A stretch of DNA of 64,000 nt from Thermoleophilia bacterium (GTDB taxonomy: Bacteria; Actinomycetota; Thermoleophilia; Gaiellales; SKUG01): positions 1 through 64,000 of the forward strand of contig JAOPYQ010000009.1 of NCBI GenBank assembly GCA_025964555.1, read 5' to 3'. The translations under genes were made by a program, and so were the position numbers. The notes beneath the pieces are model-generated. The model saw only the letters and a program-made list of their open reading frames with translations. It searched no databases and had not been told where the DNA came from. This document shows, piece after piece, positions 24,018-32,906 of this stretch. Numbering within the stretch: position 1 is the stretch's first letter; the number at the start of each line of letters is the position of its first letter.

Positions 24018-25424
24018 ATGTCCCTCGCAAAAGGCGTGCTGCCGCGGCAGCGCAACACCAACCAGGACCGTGTCATTCGCAATCCACACGCGAATGGCTA
24101 CTTCATATCCGTCGACCTCGTCGATCCTCTCACTCGCGAACAGGTGGCCGCGTGGCTCACGAATGTCGCCAAGCCAGCCGTCGAGCAATTGGTCGCCCAC
24201 CCGCACGGACACGAACTCGACCTAGGGCACGACGCATCCGAGCGCCTGGCAGCGGTGGCGATCGGATTCGGCGAGCGCTTCTTCAACCGCGCCTTCGATC
24301 CACCCATCGCAATGCCACTGGATTTCGCGAACCGCCCGCGACGCCTTCCAAATGCAACCCACCCAGACGACATAATCTTCTACGTCGTCGCTCTCTCCGA
24401 AGCTCGAGCAGCCGACTTCTTGGCCACGTTGTCGAGTGATCGCAGCACGGTGGCAAACGTGCGCCTGCATCGTGGGTACCAGCGCATCGACGAGTCCGAA
24501 GTCTTTGGCTACCGCGACGGCATTCGCAATCCCCGAGCGGCCGAGGAACGACAACGCATCGCGTTCGTCGAGGGCGATAGCGGCGAGCCTGAATGGAGCC
24601 ACGGCGGGACCTACATGGTCTACATGCGCATTCAACAGAACCATGAGACCTTTGACGCACTCGCGGATGACAATGCTCGTGACGCCGTCATCGGGCGCAC
24701 AAGCGACGGCCGCCGTCTTGACCAAGCGGAAGTGGACTTCCCGAACGAGCCATCCGAATACGGCTCCGGTATGCCGCCAAACAGCCATGTACGAAAGGCC
24801 GGCCCTCGTGGCAAGCATGAGGACGTCAAAATCTTCCGTCGAGGCCTCCCCTACGTCGAAGCAAACGATTCCGGACAGGTGACGCGCGGCCTCAACTTCG
24901 TCTCGTTCCAGAAGTCACTCGATCCTTTCGATGTGATCTTCAACGACTGGATGCGCGACACCCGCTTCCCGGAACAGCAGTCTGAGATCGGCCAGGATGC
25001 CCTCCTCGCTCACACGACCACCATCAAGGAGGGCGCGTACTTCGTCCCGCCCCACGATGACGACTTTCCCGGTGCGACCATGTTCCGTGCAGCGGCTGTC
25101 AAACAGCCCAAGACTGGCAAGATCCATATTCGTAAGACCGTACGCGACGTCAACAACAGCCCGCGCGGCTTCGAGCGCTCCGGCTTCGTATTCGAACTCG
25201 TCGCAAATGACGGGACCGGCACAGTGCTGCAGACCCAGTCGACGAATGCGGTCGGGCATGCCACGTTCGATGACGTGCCCCTGGGTGTGTATGAGGTACG
25301 CGAACAGCCGCCAATGATCGCGAATATGCAGCCAGCACCCAACCAGACGATCAATCTCGACAGCGGGGCGGTCGTACTCCGATTCGAGAACGTCCAGAAC
25401 GATCCGAACAGTCCCTACGGATGA
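24018..25424 (+). CDS. Dyp-type haem peroxidase with C-terminal SpaA/Cna-B-like domain
   Basis: A 468-residue protein. Residues 1-350 match DyP peroxidases: the GxxDG motif as GYRDGIRNPR (about residues 163-172, with the catalytic Asp) and the proximal haem histidine region NSHVRKAGPRG (about 254-264), then GLNFVSFQ. It would oxidise substrates with hydrogen peroxide. An additional domain follows at about 367-460 (GKIHIRKTV, SGFVFELVAND, GHATFDDVPLGVYEVRE), which has the prealbumin-like pattern of SpaA/Cna-B adhesin repeats. There is no signal peptide or encapsulin-targeting tail. It lies between the probable defence ATPase and a coiled-coil gene on the same strand. Confidence 0.85.
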   Translation: MSLAKGVLPRQRNTNQDRVIRNPHANGYFISVDLVDPLTREQVAAWLTNVAKPAVEQLVAHPHGHELDLGHDASERLAAVAIGFGERFFNRAFDPPIAMPLDFANRPRRLPNATHPDDIIFYVVALSEARAADFLATLSSDRSTVANVRLHRGYQRIDESEVFGYRDGIRNPRAAEERQRIAFVEGDSGEPEWSHGGTYMVYMRIQQNHETFDALADDNARDAVIGRTSDGRRLDQAEVDFPNEPSEYGSGMPPNSHVRKAGPRGKHEDVKIFRRGLPYVEANDSGQVTRGLNFVSFQKSLDPFDVIFNDWMRDTRFPEQQSEIGQDALLAHTTTIKEGAYFVPPHDDDFPGATMFRAAAVKQPKTGKIHIRKTVRDVNNSPRGFERSGFVFELVANDGTGTVLQTQSTNAVGHATFDDVPLGVYEVREQPPMIANMQPAPNQTINLDSGAVVLRFENVQNDPNSPYG

Positions 25425-25528
25425 TCGATATTTGGATCTAACTGGACGCCTTCATGACTTGTGAACGGGTCAATTTTCATTGCGACATCCAACCGACGAG
25501 TTCGCCGGTAATCTAATAAGGTCCGTGC

Positions 25529-26308
25529 ATGACGAATCCATTCGACCGCTGGTTCGAAACGCAGCAGAAGCTAGATCGCATCATCAACCCACCCATACTG
25601 AAGCGGCTCAAGCAGCAGGAGGAACTGACGAACAAACTGCTGCATGGCAATGACGCCTTCCGCCAGATGGAGGAGCAGCGCCAGAAGTTGGACATTGCCC
25701 TCAACGGCCTGCCCATCTTCCGAGAAATGGAGCAGCAGCAGGCGAGGTTGGATCAGTTGCTCAGCGGGCCAACGACGTTCGCGCGCTTGACCGAACAGCG
25801 TGAACGCCTGGATGCCTTGGCGCGTACGACCGAGGCACTGCACGCGTCATCCGGTGGATCAAGCAGCCTTGCGGCAGACGAGGCTTTGGACACGGCGACA
25901 CTCCCCTCACCCGAGGCGACCCTGCTCGAACTCGGAGTCAAGGTCGATCAGGTCATTGAGACCGCCAGTTCCATCGAGGAGCGACAGGCGGAGCGTAGTG
26001 AGGCGGGCAGTCCGACTGCTGGACGAGTGCGAATCCGACTTGACGCAATCTCGACTGCACTCGAACAGGCAATGGACCATCTCGATGGGATGGCCATCGA
26101 GGTTGACGATATGAGCAGCCGCGACGCCGGCACCGAAGCCATAGAGCAGAGCCTGTCAGCGGAGCAGTCAGCCGTTGAATTGATGACACATGCGCGCGTC
26201 ATCTACGATCAGGCCGTCCGAATGACTAGCACGATCATCGGGACGCAACTCGACGCGGATCTCGCCGCGATGCAAGCTGAGCGGGACGCAGATGACGTGA
26301 CGTCGTAA
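25529..26308 (+). CDS. Coiled-coil protein of unknown function
   Basis: A 259-residue hydrophilic protein. Residues 1-100 contain three near-repeats of the type FRQMEEQRQKLDIALNGLPI and FREMEQQQARLDQLLSGPTT, each of about 22-24 residues and predicted to form a helical coil. The C-terminal half is also helical and acidic (SSIEERQAERSEAGSPTAGR, LEQAMDHLDGMAIEVDDMSS). It has no signal sequence, membrane segment or catalytic motif. It lies 104 bases behind the DyP peroxidase gene. The family is not recognised. Confidence 0.6.
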   Translation: MTNPFDRWFETQQKLDRIINPPILKRLKQQEELTNKLLHGNDAFRQMEEQRQKLDIALNGLPIFREMEQQQARLDQLLSGPTTFARLTEQRERLDALARTTEALHASSGGSSSLAADEALDTATLPSPEATLLELGVKVDQVIETASSIEERQAERSEAGSPTAGRVRIRLDAISTALEQAMDHLDGMAIEVDDMSSRDAGTEAIEQSLSAEQSAVELMTHARVIYDQAVRMTSTIIGTQLDADLAAMQAERDADDVTS

Positions 26309-26434
26309 GACGCGTCATGATTCGACGTGTCGGACTCGACTCCGTGGTGTCGCTCACCAAGATCGAGCGATACCGCGCCGCGCGCCTTCCTCTTCGTGAG
26401 CATCGGGTTATCTACAAAGATTCCTGATCGGGCG

Positions 26435-26662
26435 CTCACCCAGCGCCAGCGTCGCGACCTGGAGCGGCTCGAAGCTACCGTTGAGCGCAGCTTGCGTACA
26501 TACATCGAAGTTGGCCGCGCGCTCGCGCTCATCAGCGCCGAACGGATGTACCGTGAAACCCACACGAGATTCGAGTGCTACCTGCTCGACCGCTGGAACC
26601 TGTCCAGGCGTTACAGGTGCTCATCCATCGAAGCGGCCCGAGTTGCTAACGCATTGGATGTG
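26435..26662 (+). pseudogene. Remnant of a mobile-element helix-turn-helix protein
   Basis: A conserved block is recognisable: LTQRQRRDLERLEATVERSL, then YIEVGRALALISAERMYRET and FECYLLDRWNLS, ending in IEAARVANAL. This is the signature of a protein family common in actinobacterial phages and plasmids, usually written GRALxEIRxxRLYRxTHxTFExYCRERWGLSR. The normal SRAYQLIEAA segment is corrupted to SRRYRCSSIEAA. No start fits the block, and the frame then runs on without conservation into the antisense of the next gene. I read it as a truncated, decayed gene. Confidence 0.5.
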
Positions 26663-26719
26663 ACTTCGAAGGCGCATCCAAGAGCGGGACACCTCGGACC
26701 GCCTCGCGCAGATGCAAGA

Positions 26720-27565
26720 TCACGTCGCGGCAACCGGTCCAGCGCTACGACGGTTAGCGTGCGGTTCGGCGCTCGCGAGACGCTTGCCGGTCGCGCCATC
26801 AATCCGCTGGAACAAGTCATCGAACCAGTCCACTTTCCCCGGAGACCGCACCGGATGGCCGTGCAAGTAGCCGCGACCGTCCCACCATGTGCCACACACG
26901 CGCGGCGCCTTCTTGCTTCGCAGAAGCCGCACGACCTGCGGAGCCCCTCCACTGAGAGGATCTTGCTCGCTGCGAAGCGACTCACAAAATCCCGAGTAGA
27001 CGGCTCGGGTCGTGTTTCCGGCTTCTGGTGATGCCTTCCACAGGTCGACGAACTCCTCGACCGATGTCTTCCCGGAGCCGAGCGTGAGGTAGCTCGATTC
27101 GACCGTAGGCAGCGCGTCGGTCCTGAAGGCGAAATCGCCATCCTTGTACGACATCACATTCACGACGAAGCGAGCTTGGGTTTCGGGCGACTTCTTTGAA
27201 TGTCCATGCCCGTCCTTTCCAACATGCACGATGGTGAACGGTCCGGCCGGCCAACACTTCGCTGGCGGGTAGTCGTCCAAGACGGTTTTCGTCGTCTGGA
27301 TCAATGCCTCGAAACGCCGCTTCGCTGATGAAGCGTCGCCAGCGGTGCCCTCGTCGAGCGATTTCGTGAACGCGGAGAGCAGGATCGTCGGGAACTGCGA
27401 AACGCCTGTGTACCCAAAGATGTCTGGGGAGCGCATACACGCGAATGCCTTCTGGGCAAAGTCCCATCTATTGCCATTAGTGTCCGAGAGCCGGCTGTCG
27501 GTCGCGATGTATGCAGAGGTGTGTCCGCGACTGTCGTGGCCAACCCATAGAGCGAGCGAAGTCAT
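26720..27565 (-). CDS. HslV/proteasome-like Ntn-hydrolase family protein
   Basis: A 281-residue protein. The N-terminus, MTSLALWVGHDSRGHTSAYI followed by ATDSRLSD, has the HslV/20S pattern (TTxxxV...xAxDxR): removal of Met would expose Thr2 as a potential catalytic nucleophile. Further matches are SPDIFGYTGVSQFPTILLSA and a later FTIVHVGKD strand. The protein is longer than HslV (about 175 residues), with an unassigned C-terminal region. No HslU-type unfoldase is adjacent. It is followed upstream on the same strand by an ApeA-like HEPN gene about 135 bases away, suggesting a joint role in defence. Confidence 0.55.
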   Translation of the reverse strand: MTSLALWVGHDSRGHTSAYIATDSRLSDTNGNRWDFAQKAFACMRSPDIFGYTGVSQFPTILLSAFTKSLDEGTAGDASSAKRRFEALIQTTKTVLDDYPPAKCWPAGPFTIVHVGKDGHGHSKKSPETQARFVVNVMSYKDGDFAFRTDALPTVESSYLTLGSGKTSVEEFVDLWKASPEAGNTTRAVYSGFCESLRSEQDPLSGGAPQVVRLLRSKKAPRVCGTWWDGRGYLHGHPVRSPGKVDWFDDLFQRIDGATGKRLASAEPHANRRSAGPVAAT

Positions 27566-27700
27566 TGCGATAGCCTAGAGAGGAAGGTCGCCAGGCGACC
27601 GCGCGAGTGACCCCCAGCGCTGGGTGAGCACGCGGGCGATGAGCTACCTCCGCCCGGACGGATGGAATACGGCCCATCGGCTGCGCATCCGGTCCGAGTC

Positions 27701-29116
27701 TCACGACATTGGTTCCGTCCGCTCCGGGGCGGCGGCTGGGTCGTCGTGAAGCGGCGTTCGGGCCATGCGGCGATTCTGCGAGGGCTGCCAACCGCGCTTG
27801 CTCTCGCGCACGAACGGTGCTCGTTGATCCTCGCGAGCGCAAGTAGCGAGCCTTTTCGCAGGCATCCCGGCCCAGTGCAGTAACTGACCTCGCAACCAGT
27901 AGGCGAGCACCTCGCACAGGGCGAAGACCCGCTGGTCGTCCGTGACCGCGTACTGGCCGGGCTCGCGGAAGCGATGCGTGTAGTAGTTGCGGGTATCGAC
28001 GACAGCCCGCACGAGCTCGTCTACGTCGTCAGTGATGAACGGCCGAAACCCAGCCGGGAGCTCCGCCAGCAGTTCACGCAAGCGCGTCGAGAAATGGGTC
28101 TTTCCAGTGTCCTTGCCTGACCAACGTCGATGGAACGCTTCGAGGGCTTGGGTCAGCGCGTTGAAGCGCACGTGCAGCGTCAGTCGCGATCCGGGGAGTG
28201 TCTCGCTAACGAGGTTGAACACCGGACGCATGTCCTCCGCATTACGCAGCCAGCGACCCAGCATCGTCGGGAACTTCGCGCCCAAGCTGCCGTACGACGC
28301 GAACATGTCGTGCAGGTCAATCTTGGCGAAATCGCGTCCAGCGTTTCCAAGGTGGTAACGGACCGCACGTTGCTCCCCGTCTGAGAAGGCATACAGCTGG
28401 CTCATGCGAACCTCGCGGCCCACCAGCAGCGACAGCAATGACGCGAGCGCGCCGAGCTCGTAGAGCGCTTCGCGCGTGGTGAGCTTCTTCTTCGAGACAA
28501 GTTCTAGCTGCGTGCGATAGCTCACCGCACCTTCGACATCGCCATGTCGCAATTTTGACGTCGCAACCGCACGAAGTCGCGCTCCGCGATGCGCTGCCCA
28601 CTCCTCTGTTTCGTGGTGCCGATACGTGATGCGCAGCGTGTCGGAATCGGGATGTTCGATCTGGACGGCTCGGACCCCGACCCACGTCTCAAAATGAGTG
28701 AACGCGAAGCGCCACGTGTCGGACGTGAAGCTCTCAGGATTCTCGATGTGCTCATGCCCGCCGTAGGCCCACGACACCCGGTACTCGCTCGTCGTTGGCG
28801 CAGTCCCCATCCGATAGCCGCGGTTGCGGCAGTCATGCAGTGTCCAGCGGTCGTCAGCGGTTGTATGTCCGAAAATGACGTCGATGCTCTGCCTCGGACC
28901 GAACTCAAGAAGCGACGTCCGAACGATGCCGTTCACGGGCTCGGGCCGCTCGGTCTGGAACTCACCCAACAGGTCGAGCTGGACACCCCGTTCAGGCGTG
29001 TAGCGCAGAGTGCCTGGAAGCGCATGCTCATCGTCGTCTGGCAACCACCACCAGCCGAACTGCTCGAGCGGCTCGTCGAAAGTCGTTTCGCGCACGTGGA
29101 CCAGCAACGGATCCAT
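27701..29116 (-). CDS. ApeA-like HEPN anti-phage protein
   Basis: A 471-residue protein. The N-terminal half (about 1-200) fits the ApeA N-terminal domain, rich in aromatic beta-strands (LEQFGWWWLPDDDEHALPGT, LLEFGPRQSIDVIFG). The C-terminal part (about 230-440) is a helical HEPN domain with the catalytic R-x4-H motif in VVDTRNYYTHRF. ApeA proteins are single-gene abortive-infection systems thought to cleave RNA on phage cues. The start at 29116 has AGAAGG upstream and sits 6 bases behind the stop of a glyoxalase remnant. It is the last intact gene before the attachment site. Confidence 0.8.
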   Translation of the reverse strand: MDPLLVHVRETTFDEPLEQFGWWWLPDDDEHALPGTLRYTPERGVQLDLLGEFQTERPEPVNGIVRTSLLEFGPRQSIDVIFGHTTADDRWTLHDCRNRGYRMGTAPTTSEYRVSWAYGGHEHIENPESFTSDTWRFAFTHFETWVGVRAVQIEHPDSDTLRITYRHHETEEWAAHRGARLRAVATSKLRHGDVEGAVSYRTQLELVSKKKLTTREALYELGALASLLSLLVGREVRMSQLYAFSDGEQRAVRYHLGNAGRDFAKIDLHDMFASYGSLGAKFPTMLGRWLRNAEDMRPVFNLVSETLPGSRLTLHVRFNALTQALEAFHRRWSGKDTGKTHFSTRLRELLAELPAGFRPFITDDVDELVRAVVDTRNYYTHRFREPGQYAVTDDQRVFALCEVLAYWLRGQLLHWAGMPAKRLATCAREDQRAPFVRESKRGWQPSQNRRMARTPLHDDPAAAPERTEPMS

Positions 29117-29122
29117 GAACGA

Positions 29123-29224
29123 CTACGCCTTCTCGATCAGCTCAATGCGGTACTGATCGGGATCCCTCACGAAACACAGCGACGATCCGCCATCACGCAT
29201 GTTGGTGTGCAAGAGGTCAGCCAT
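29123..29224 (-). pseudogene. Internally deleted glyoxalase I remnant
   Basis: A 33-codon frame encodes MADLLHTNMR, which resembles the glyoxalase I start (xxLLHTMxRV), joined directly to SSLCFVRDPDQYRIELIEKA, which matches its C-terminal strand and metal-ligand Glu (FVxDPDGYxIELIE). About 80-90 internal residues are missing. The stop is 6 bases from the ApeA start, so it may now work only as a leader. A fragment of a once complete gene is the best reading. Confidence 0.5.
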
Positions 29225-29477
29225 GCGCACATTGTCGCGCATCGACCTGTCGCAGCAAGCGCCGGCCGCGTCGTTCGGGATCGGTAGCCACGGACAAATC
29301 GGGTGACAGGATCCCACCTGATCTCAGCTACCGCTGTTTCAACCGAAGGTGGCAAGGGCGCTACAATGGTTCCAAGAAGAGTTCCAAACGATGGCCACTT
29401 CAGCAACCAGAGCAACGCGCTGACAGGGCGGGACCCCGCATCAGGCCGTAAATCCAGCATTGCAGCGTTCTCAGGAA

Positions 29478-29523
29478 TCGCCCTCTCACGGCGGTAGCAC
29501 GGGTTCAAATCCCGTACGGAGTA
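29478..29523 (+). other. Attachment site: 3' half of tRNA-Glu(CTC)
   Basis: Reading left to right: anticodon stem TCGCC (29478-29482), loop CTCTCAC with anticodon CTC at 29485-29487, stem GGCGG (29490-29494), variable TAGC, T-arm ACGGGTTCAAATCCCGT (29499-29515), acceptor 3' strand ACGGAGT (29516-29522) and discriminator A (29523), then CC. The 33 bases before the anticodon do not form a D-arm or the complementary 5' acceptor strand. This is therefore a tRNA 3' half, as left when a tyrosine-recombinase element integrates into a tRNA. The intact gene should lie at the other element end, left of the window. Confidence 0.82.
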
Positions 29524-29530
29524 CCTGCAC

Positions 29531-29558
29531 GAAAACCCTCGCCTCGGCGGGGGTTTTC
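29531..29558 (+). terminator. Native tRNA-Glu terminator
   Basis: GAAAACCCTCGCC (29531-29543) pairs with GGCGGGGGTTTTC (29546-29558) through one wobble, ending in a TTTT tract. It follows the tRNA 3' half by 8 bases, showing that the chromosome side of the integration junction begins here. Confidence 0.8.
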
Positions 29559-29576
29559 TCGTTCTCGCACGAAGCG

Positions 29577-30332
29577 TTACGTACCGAAGCCGACCATCTC
29601 CACGTGCCAGGCCTCGCCCTGCACCGGGAAATGCAGGCCCAGCGCCGCTGCCTTCGCGGACATTCCGTCCACGCTCGCGAGCGCAACGCCGTCGACGTAC
29701 ACGTCCGCTGCTCGGCCCGTCTCGTGGTTGGACGTGCCCGGCACCGCCGCGAGGTTGCCGGCACCGCTCAGGAACGAGTCGTACAGGTCCTCCTGCTCAT
29801 GGCGCGTGCGCCAGCCGGAGATGACCTCGATCTCGCGACCCGACGCGACGGCGAGCGCATCGAGCCGCCGAATGAGCTCCGGATGGATGCCGGTCAGGTC
29901 GCCCTTCAGCAGCCCCGATCCAGCATCTTCGGGGGCGACGGTCGCCGCGGCCGGAGCCCACCCCGAACCGCCGTTCGCGATCTTCGGCGCGGGAGTGATC
30001 GTCGTCGGCACGTCGACCGGCGCCGTCGTCGCCGGAGCCGTCACCTCCACTGCCGGCAGCTCCGGGATCGCCTCGGCTGCCACGACCGCGGACGGACGCA
30101 CGCGCGCCGATGCGTCCGCGTCCTTGCCGGCGGTGCGCTCGGCTCCCGAGCTCCCACCCCGCAGCACACCGGCTCCAGCCACGATGGCGATGACGACCAG
30201 GATCCCGCCGACGAGCGCGATCACACGCCCCCGACCGCCCCATCGACCGTCAGCGAACGATTCGGGCGCATGCCCGTGCCACGCGGGATCGCTGGGATCC
30301 TCGATGGCCTCGAATGCGGTGGACGTGCGCAT
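29577..30332 (-). CDS. M15 D-Ala-D-Ala carboxypeptidase-like protein
   Basis: A 251-residue protein with a short cytoplasmic tail, one membrane helix (VIALVGGILVVIAIVAGAGV, about residues 36-55), an Ala/Pro/Thr linker, and an M15B/VanY-type peptidase domain at the C-terminus: VISGWRTRHEQEDLYDSF, zinc ligands H and D in SNHETGRAADVY, and the final H in EAWHVEMVGF. It would trim peptidoglycan stem peptides outside the membrane. It is the first chromosomal gene after the attachment site and is divergent from the next gene. Confidence 0.82.
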   Translation of the reverse strand: MRTSTAFEAIEDPSDPAWHGHAPESFADGRWGGRGRVIALVGGILVVIAIVAGAGVLRGGSSGAERTAGKDADASARVRPSAVVAAEAIPELPAVEVTAPATTAPVDVPTTITPAPKIANGGSGWAPAAATVAPEDAGSGLLKGDLTGIHPELIRRLDALAVASGREIEVISGWRTRHEQEDLYDSFLSGAGNLAAVPGTSNHETGRAADVYVDGVALASVDGMSAKAAALGLHFPVQGEAWHVEMVGFGT

Positions 30333-30458
30333 GCGGGAAGTATCGGCGGCCACGCGTGCCGCTGCACTCGACTCGAGCGTCGACGGCCCACTGCAAATCA
30401 ATCCGTCGGAAAATCGTCGCCAGCTCACCTGCGCGCCCCTTCGCGCCGATGCATCCCT

Positions 30459-32906
30459 GTGACCCTGGGGTTCCGAAAACCCGCGCTGTGGCACGCGATC
30501 GCGCTCCTCGCGCTCGCGGCGTCGTGCCTGCTCGCCTCGACGCGGGTCGATGCCGCGACCTCCAGCACCGTGGTCGGCGCAACCGTGCCCACCTCCACGA
30601 CCATCGCCCTGTCGGGCTGCGCCGGTCCTCCCGAGCTGCAGCTGGGCTCGCTCGCGGTCGGCACGACCTCGCTCACGTCGCCCTGCCACGTCGACTTCGG
30701 CGCCAACGCGCCCGCCACGCTGCGCATGTTCCAGAAGGACCGCACGGGCGCCGCGATGACCCAGGTGCGTACCACCCTCGATACGCGTAGCGGAGTGCCG
30801 TCCTATCGCGCGGTCGATGTCGTCAGCTCGAGCATCGTGTGGGTTGCCGGCACGCGCGTGAATGCTGGCGACGTCACGCCGCTGCGTGTCACCACCAACG
30901 GCGGATCCAGCTGGACCGATGTCACCCCCTGCGCGGCGGTCGGGTCGGGGATCGGGCATCTCGTCGCGTGGAGCGCGAGCGAGGTGCTCATCGTCAGTTC
31001 CAACAAGGCGTGCTACTCGAGCGACACGGGCGCGACGTGGACCTCGGTGACGACTCCGTACGCATTCAACGCGCGCCTCGCGAACCCGACGGGTGACATC
31101 CTGTGGGCGACTACGACGACCACGGGCCGCATCATGCGTAGCGCCGACCGCGGTCTCACGTGGACGTCGTTCCTCATCCCAGGCGCCACGACGAGCCCCT
31201 ACAACCTCGTCGCCTGGGGCGCCAGCGACGTGGTCGCGATCGGCACCGTCACCGCCGGAGACAACCTCTCCAGGACCGCGTACGCCTGGCGAACCACAGA
31301 CACTGGAACCACCTGGACGCAGTCAACGATCGGCACGATCCCGGTGACCACCGTGCCTGCCACGACCGGCAGCATGGCGCTCATCGATCGGTCGAGCGTG
31401 AGCGGTCGGATCATCGCGTCCGGCAGCTGGGCGCTCGGCAACCAGTTCAAGCAGTACTACTCCGACGACGGCGGCGCCACGTGGACCGCCACCGCGCTCC
31501 ATCCGTTCACGGACCGACTGCGCTACCTGGGCGGCTCGACGTGGATGGGCGGCAACCGCATGGACACCGCCTACGTCTCGACGAATGACGGCGCGTCGTG
31601 GGGCACCGTCGCGATGGGCGGCGGACCGACAGCGTTCTTCAACGGGATCTCGCGGGTGCAGGGCGGCGCGGTGGTGGCGATCGGCGATGCGTCGACCGTG
31701 CTCATGTCGACGAACTCCGCAGCGAGCTGGACCTCGATCTCGCCGGCCTACACCTCGTACTTCGCCGTGGTGTCGTTCAACGCGAACGACATCGCGATCG
31801 TGGCTGCCGACGGCTCCGCGCTGCGCAGCTCCGATGCGGGCGCGACGCTCGTGCCCGCAACAGGGTGCGGCGGCTCCACGTACACCGATGCGGTCGCGAC
31901 CGGGCCGACGTCAGCGATCGCCGTCGGATCGGCCGGCTGGATCTGCCGCACCACGGACAAGGGTGCGACGTGGACCCAGGTGCCGAGCGGCACCGGTACC
32001 TGGTTCACCGAGGTCATTCGGATCCCGCGAACCGGGGTGCTCATCGCTCACGGCTCGACCACGGCGCAGTTCTACCGCTCGACCGACGACGGCCTGACGT
32101 GGTCGGCGATGTCGCTCGGCATTGCCGGGAACGCCGGCGTGACCGCCGTCGACGAGGACGGCTCGACCATGGTCATCGGCAAGGCATCGAACGGGCTGAT
32201 GTGGGTGTCGACCGATTTCGGCGCGACGTGGTCCTCGCGCGACGACGGCATGGCGAGCAGCCTCCAGAGCGTCGCGGTGTCCCCGTCGGGAGCCAGGATC
32301 CTCGGCGGCCACTACCCGATCCCCGGCGACAACCTCAACCGGGTGACCACCAGCACCGACAACGGCGCGACGTGGACCTCGGCGATGGTGAACGCGGGCA
32401 GCGGCGAGGTGCTCGGACTGACGTTCACGTCGGAGCTGCGCGTGTGGGCGCTCGCCGGCAACAAGGTGCACGTCAGCGACGATTCCGGGGCGACGTTCGC
32501 CACGGTCGCGACGAGCGCCGGCAGCGCCACCGAACTCGAGGTGCTCGACGCGAACACGGTGCTCACCTCCGGCCTGGGCAAGCTGCTTGCCGTCAGTCGC
32601 CCGACGACGGCGCTGCCGGACGTGGTCGCGGGAACCGGACTGACACCAGCAGGAGGCGCATTCGGCGCGTGCCTGCTGGGGACGACCAACGCCGCGAACT
32701 CGTGGCCTGTCACTGGCACGTGCACGGTTGCCGACCCGGTGCCGTGGCGCCCCGCGGCGGCGGATTCCACGGCACCGGGATCGATCCTCGCGACGAGCAC
32801 GGGCGGGACGTCAGCGGCCGACCTCGTGTTCGGCCTGCGCGTCGGTCCGACCCAGAGCGCCGGTGCCTACGCCGCGCACGTCGTGTTCGAGGTCGTCGCG
32901 CCCTAG
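30459..32906 (+). CDS. Secreted Asp-box (BNR/YCF48-like) beta-propeller protein
   Basis: An 815-residue exported protein. After a signal peptide (HAIALLALAASCLLAS, cleavage near VDA-A), at least a dozen Asp-box motifs recur along the chain: SSDTGATWTS, TTDTGTTWTQ, SDDGGATWTA, STDDGLTWSA, STDFGATWSS, STDNGATWTS. These indicate two multi-bladed propellers, as in sialidases or YCF48-type assembly factors, and point to surface binding more than a defined reaction. A small beta-sandwich domain ends the chain. GTG at 30459 is the only start that keeps the signal peptide. The 3' end overlaps the convergent DUF6580 gene by 96 bases. Confidence 0.8.
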   Translation: MTLGFRKPALWHAIALLALAASCLLASTRVDAATSSTVVGATVPTSTTIALSGCAGPPELQLGSLAVGTTSLTSPCHVDFGANAPATLRMFQKDRTGAAMTQVRTTLDTRSGVPSYRAVDVVSSSIVWVAGTRVNAGDVTPLRVTTNGGSSWTDVTPCAAVGSGIGHLVAWSASEVLIVSSNKACYSSDTGATWTSVTTPYAFNARLANPTGDILWATTTTTGRIMRSADRGLTWTSFLIPGATTSPYNLVAWGASDVVAIGTVTAGDNLSRTAYAWRTTDTGTTWTQSTIGTIPVTTVPATTGSMALIDRSSVSGRIIASGSWALGNQFKQYYSDDGGATWTATALHPFTDRLRYLGGSTWMGGNRMDTAYVSTNDGASWGTVAMGGGPTAFFNGISRVQGGAVVAIGDASTVLMSTNSAASWTSISPAYTSYFAVVSFNANDIAIVAADGSALRSSDAGATLVPATGCGGSTYTDAVATGPTSAIAVGSAGWICRTTDKGATWTQVPSGTGTWFTEVIRIPRTGVLIAHGSTTAQFYRSTDDGLTWSAMSLGIAGNAGVTAVDEDGSTMVIGKASNGLMWVSTDFGATWSSRDDGMASSLQSVAVSPSGARILGGHYPIPGDNLNRVTTSTDNGATWTSAMVNAGSGEVLGLTFTSELRVWALAGNKVHVSDDSGATFATVATSAGSATELEVLDANTVLTSGLGKLLAVSRPTTALPDVVAGTGLTPAGGAFGACLLGTTNAANSWPVTGTCTVADPVPWRPAAADSTAPGSILATSTGGTSAADLVFGLRVGPTQSAGAYAAHVVFEVVAP

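Noticed and set aside
29440-29525. Complete functional tRNA at the element end
   Set aside because: The 33 bases before the anticodon give neither a D-arm nor a strand complementary to the 3' acceptor ACGGAGT. Only the 3' half is present.
29460-30458. Upstream extension of the Asp-box protein frame through 330 codons
   Set aside because: It runs antisense to the M15 peptidase gene and yields Arg-rich, non-conserved sequence. The signal peptide begins at the GTG at 30459.
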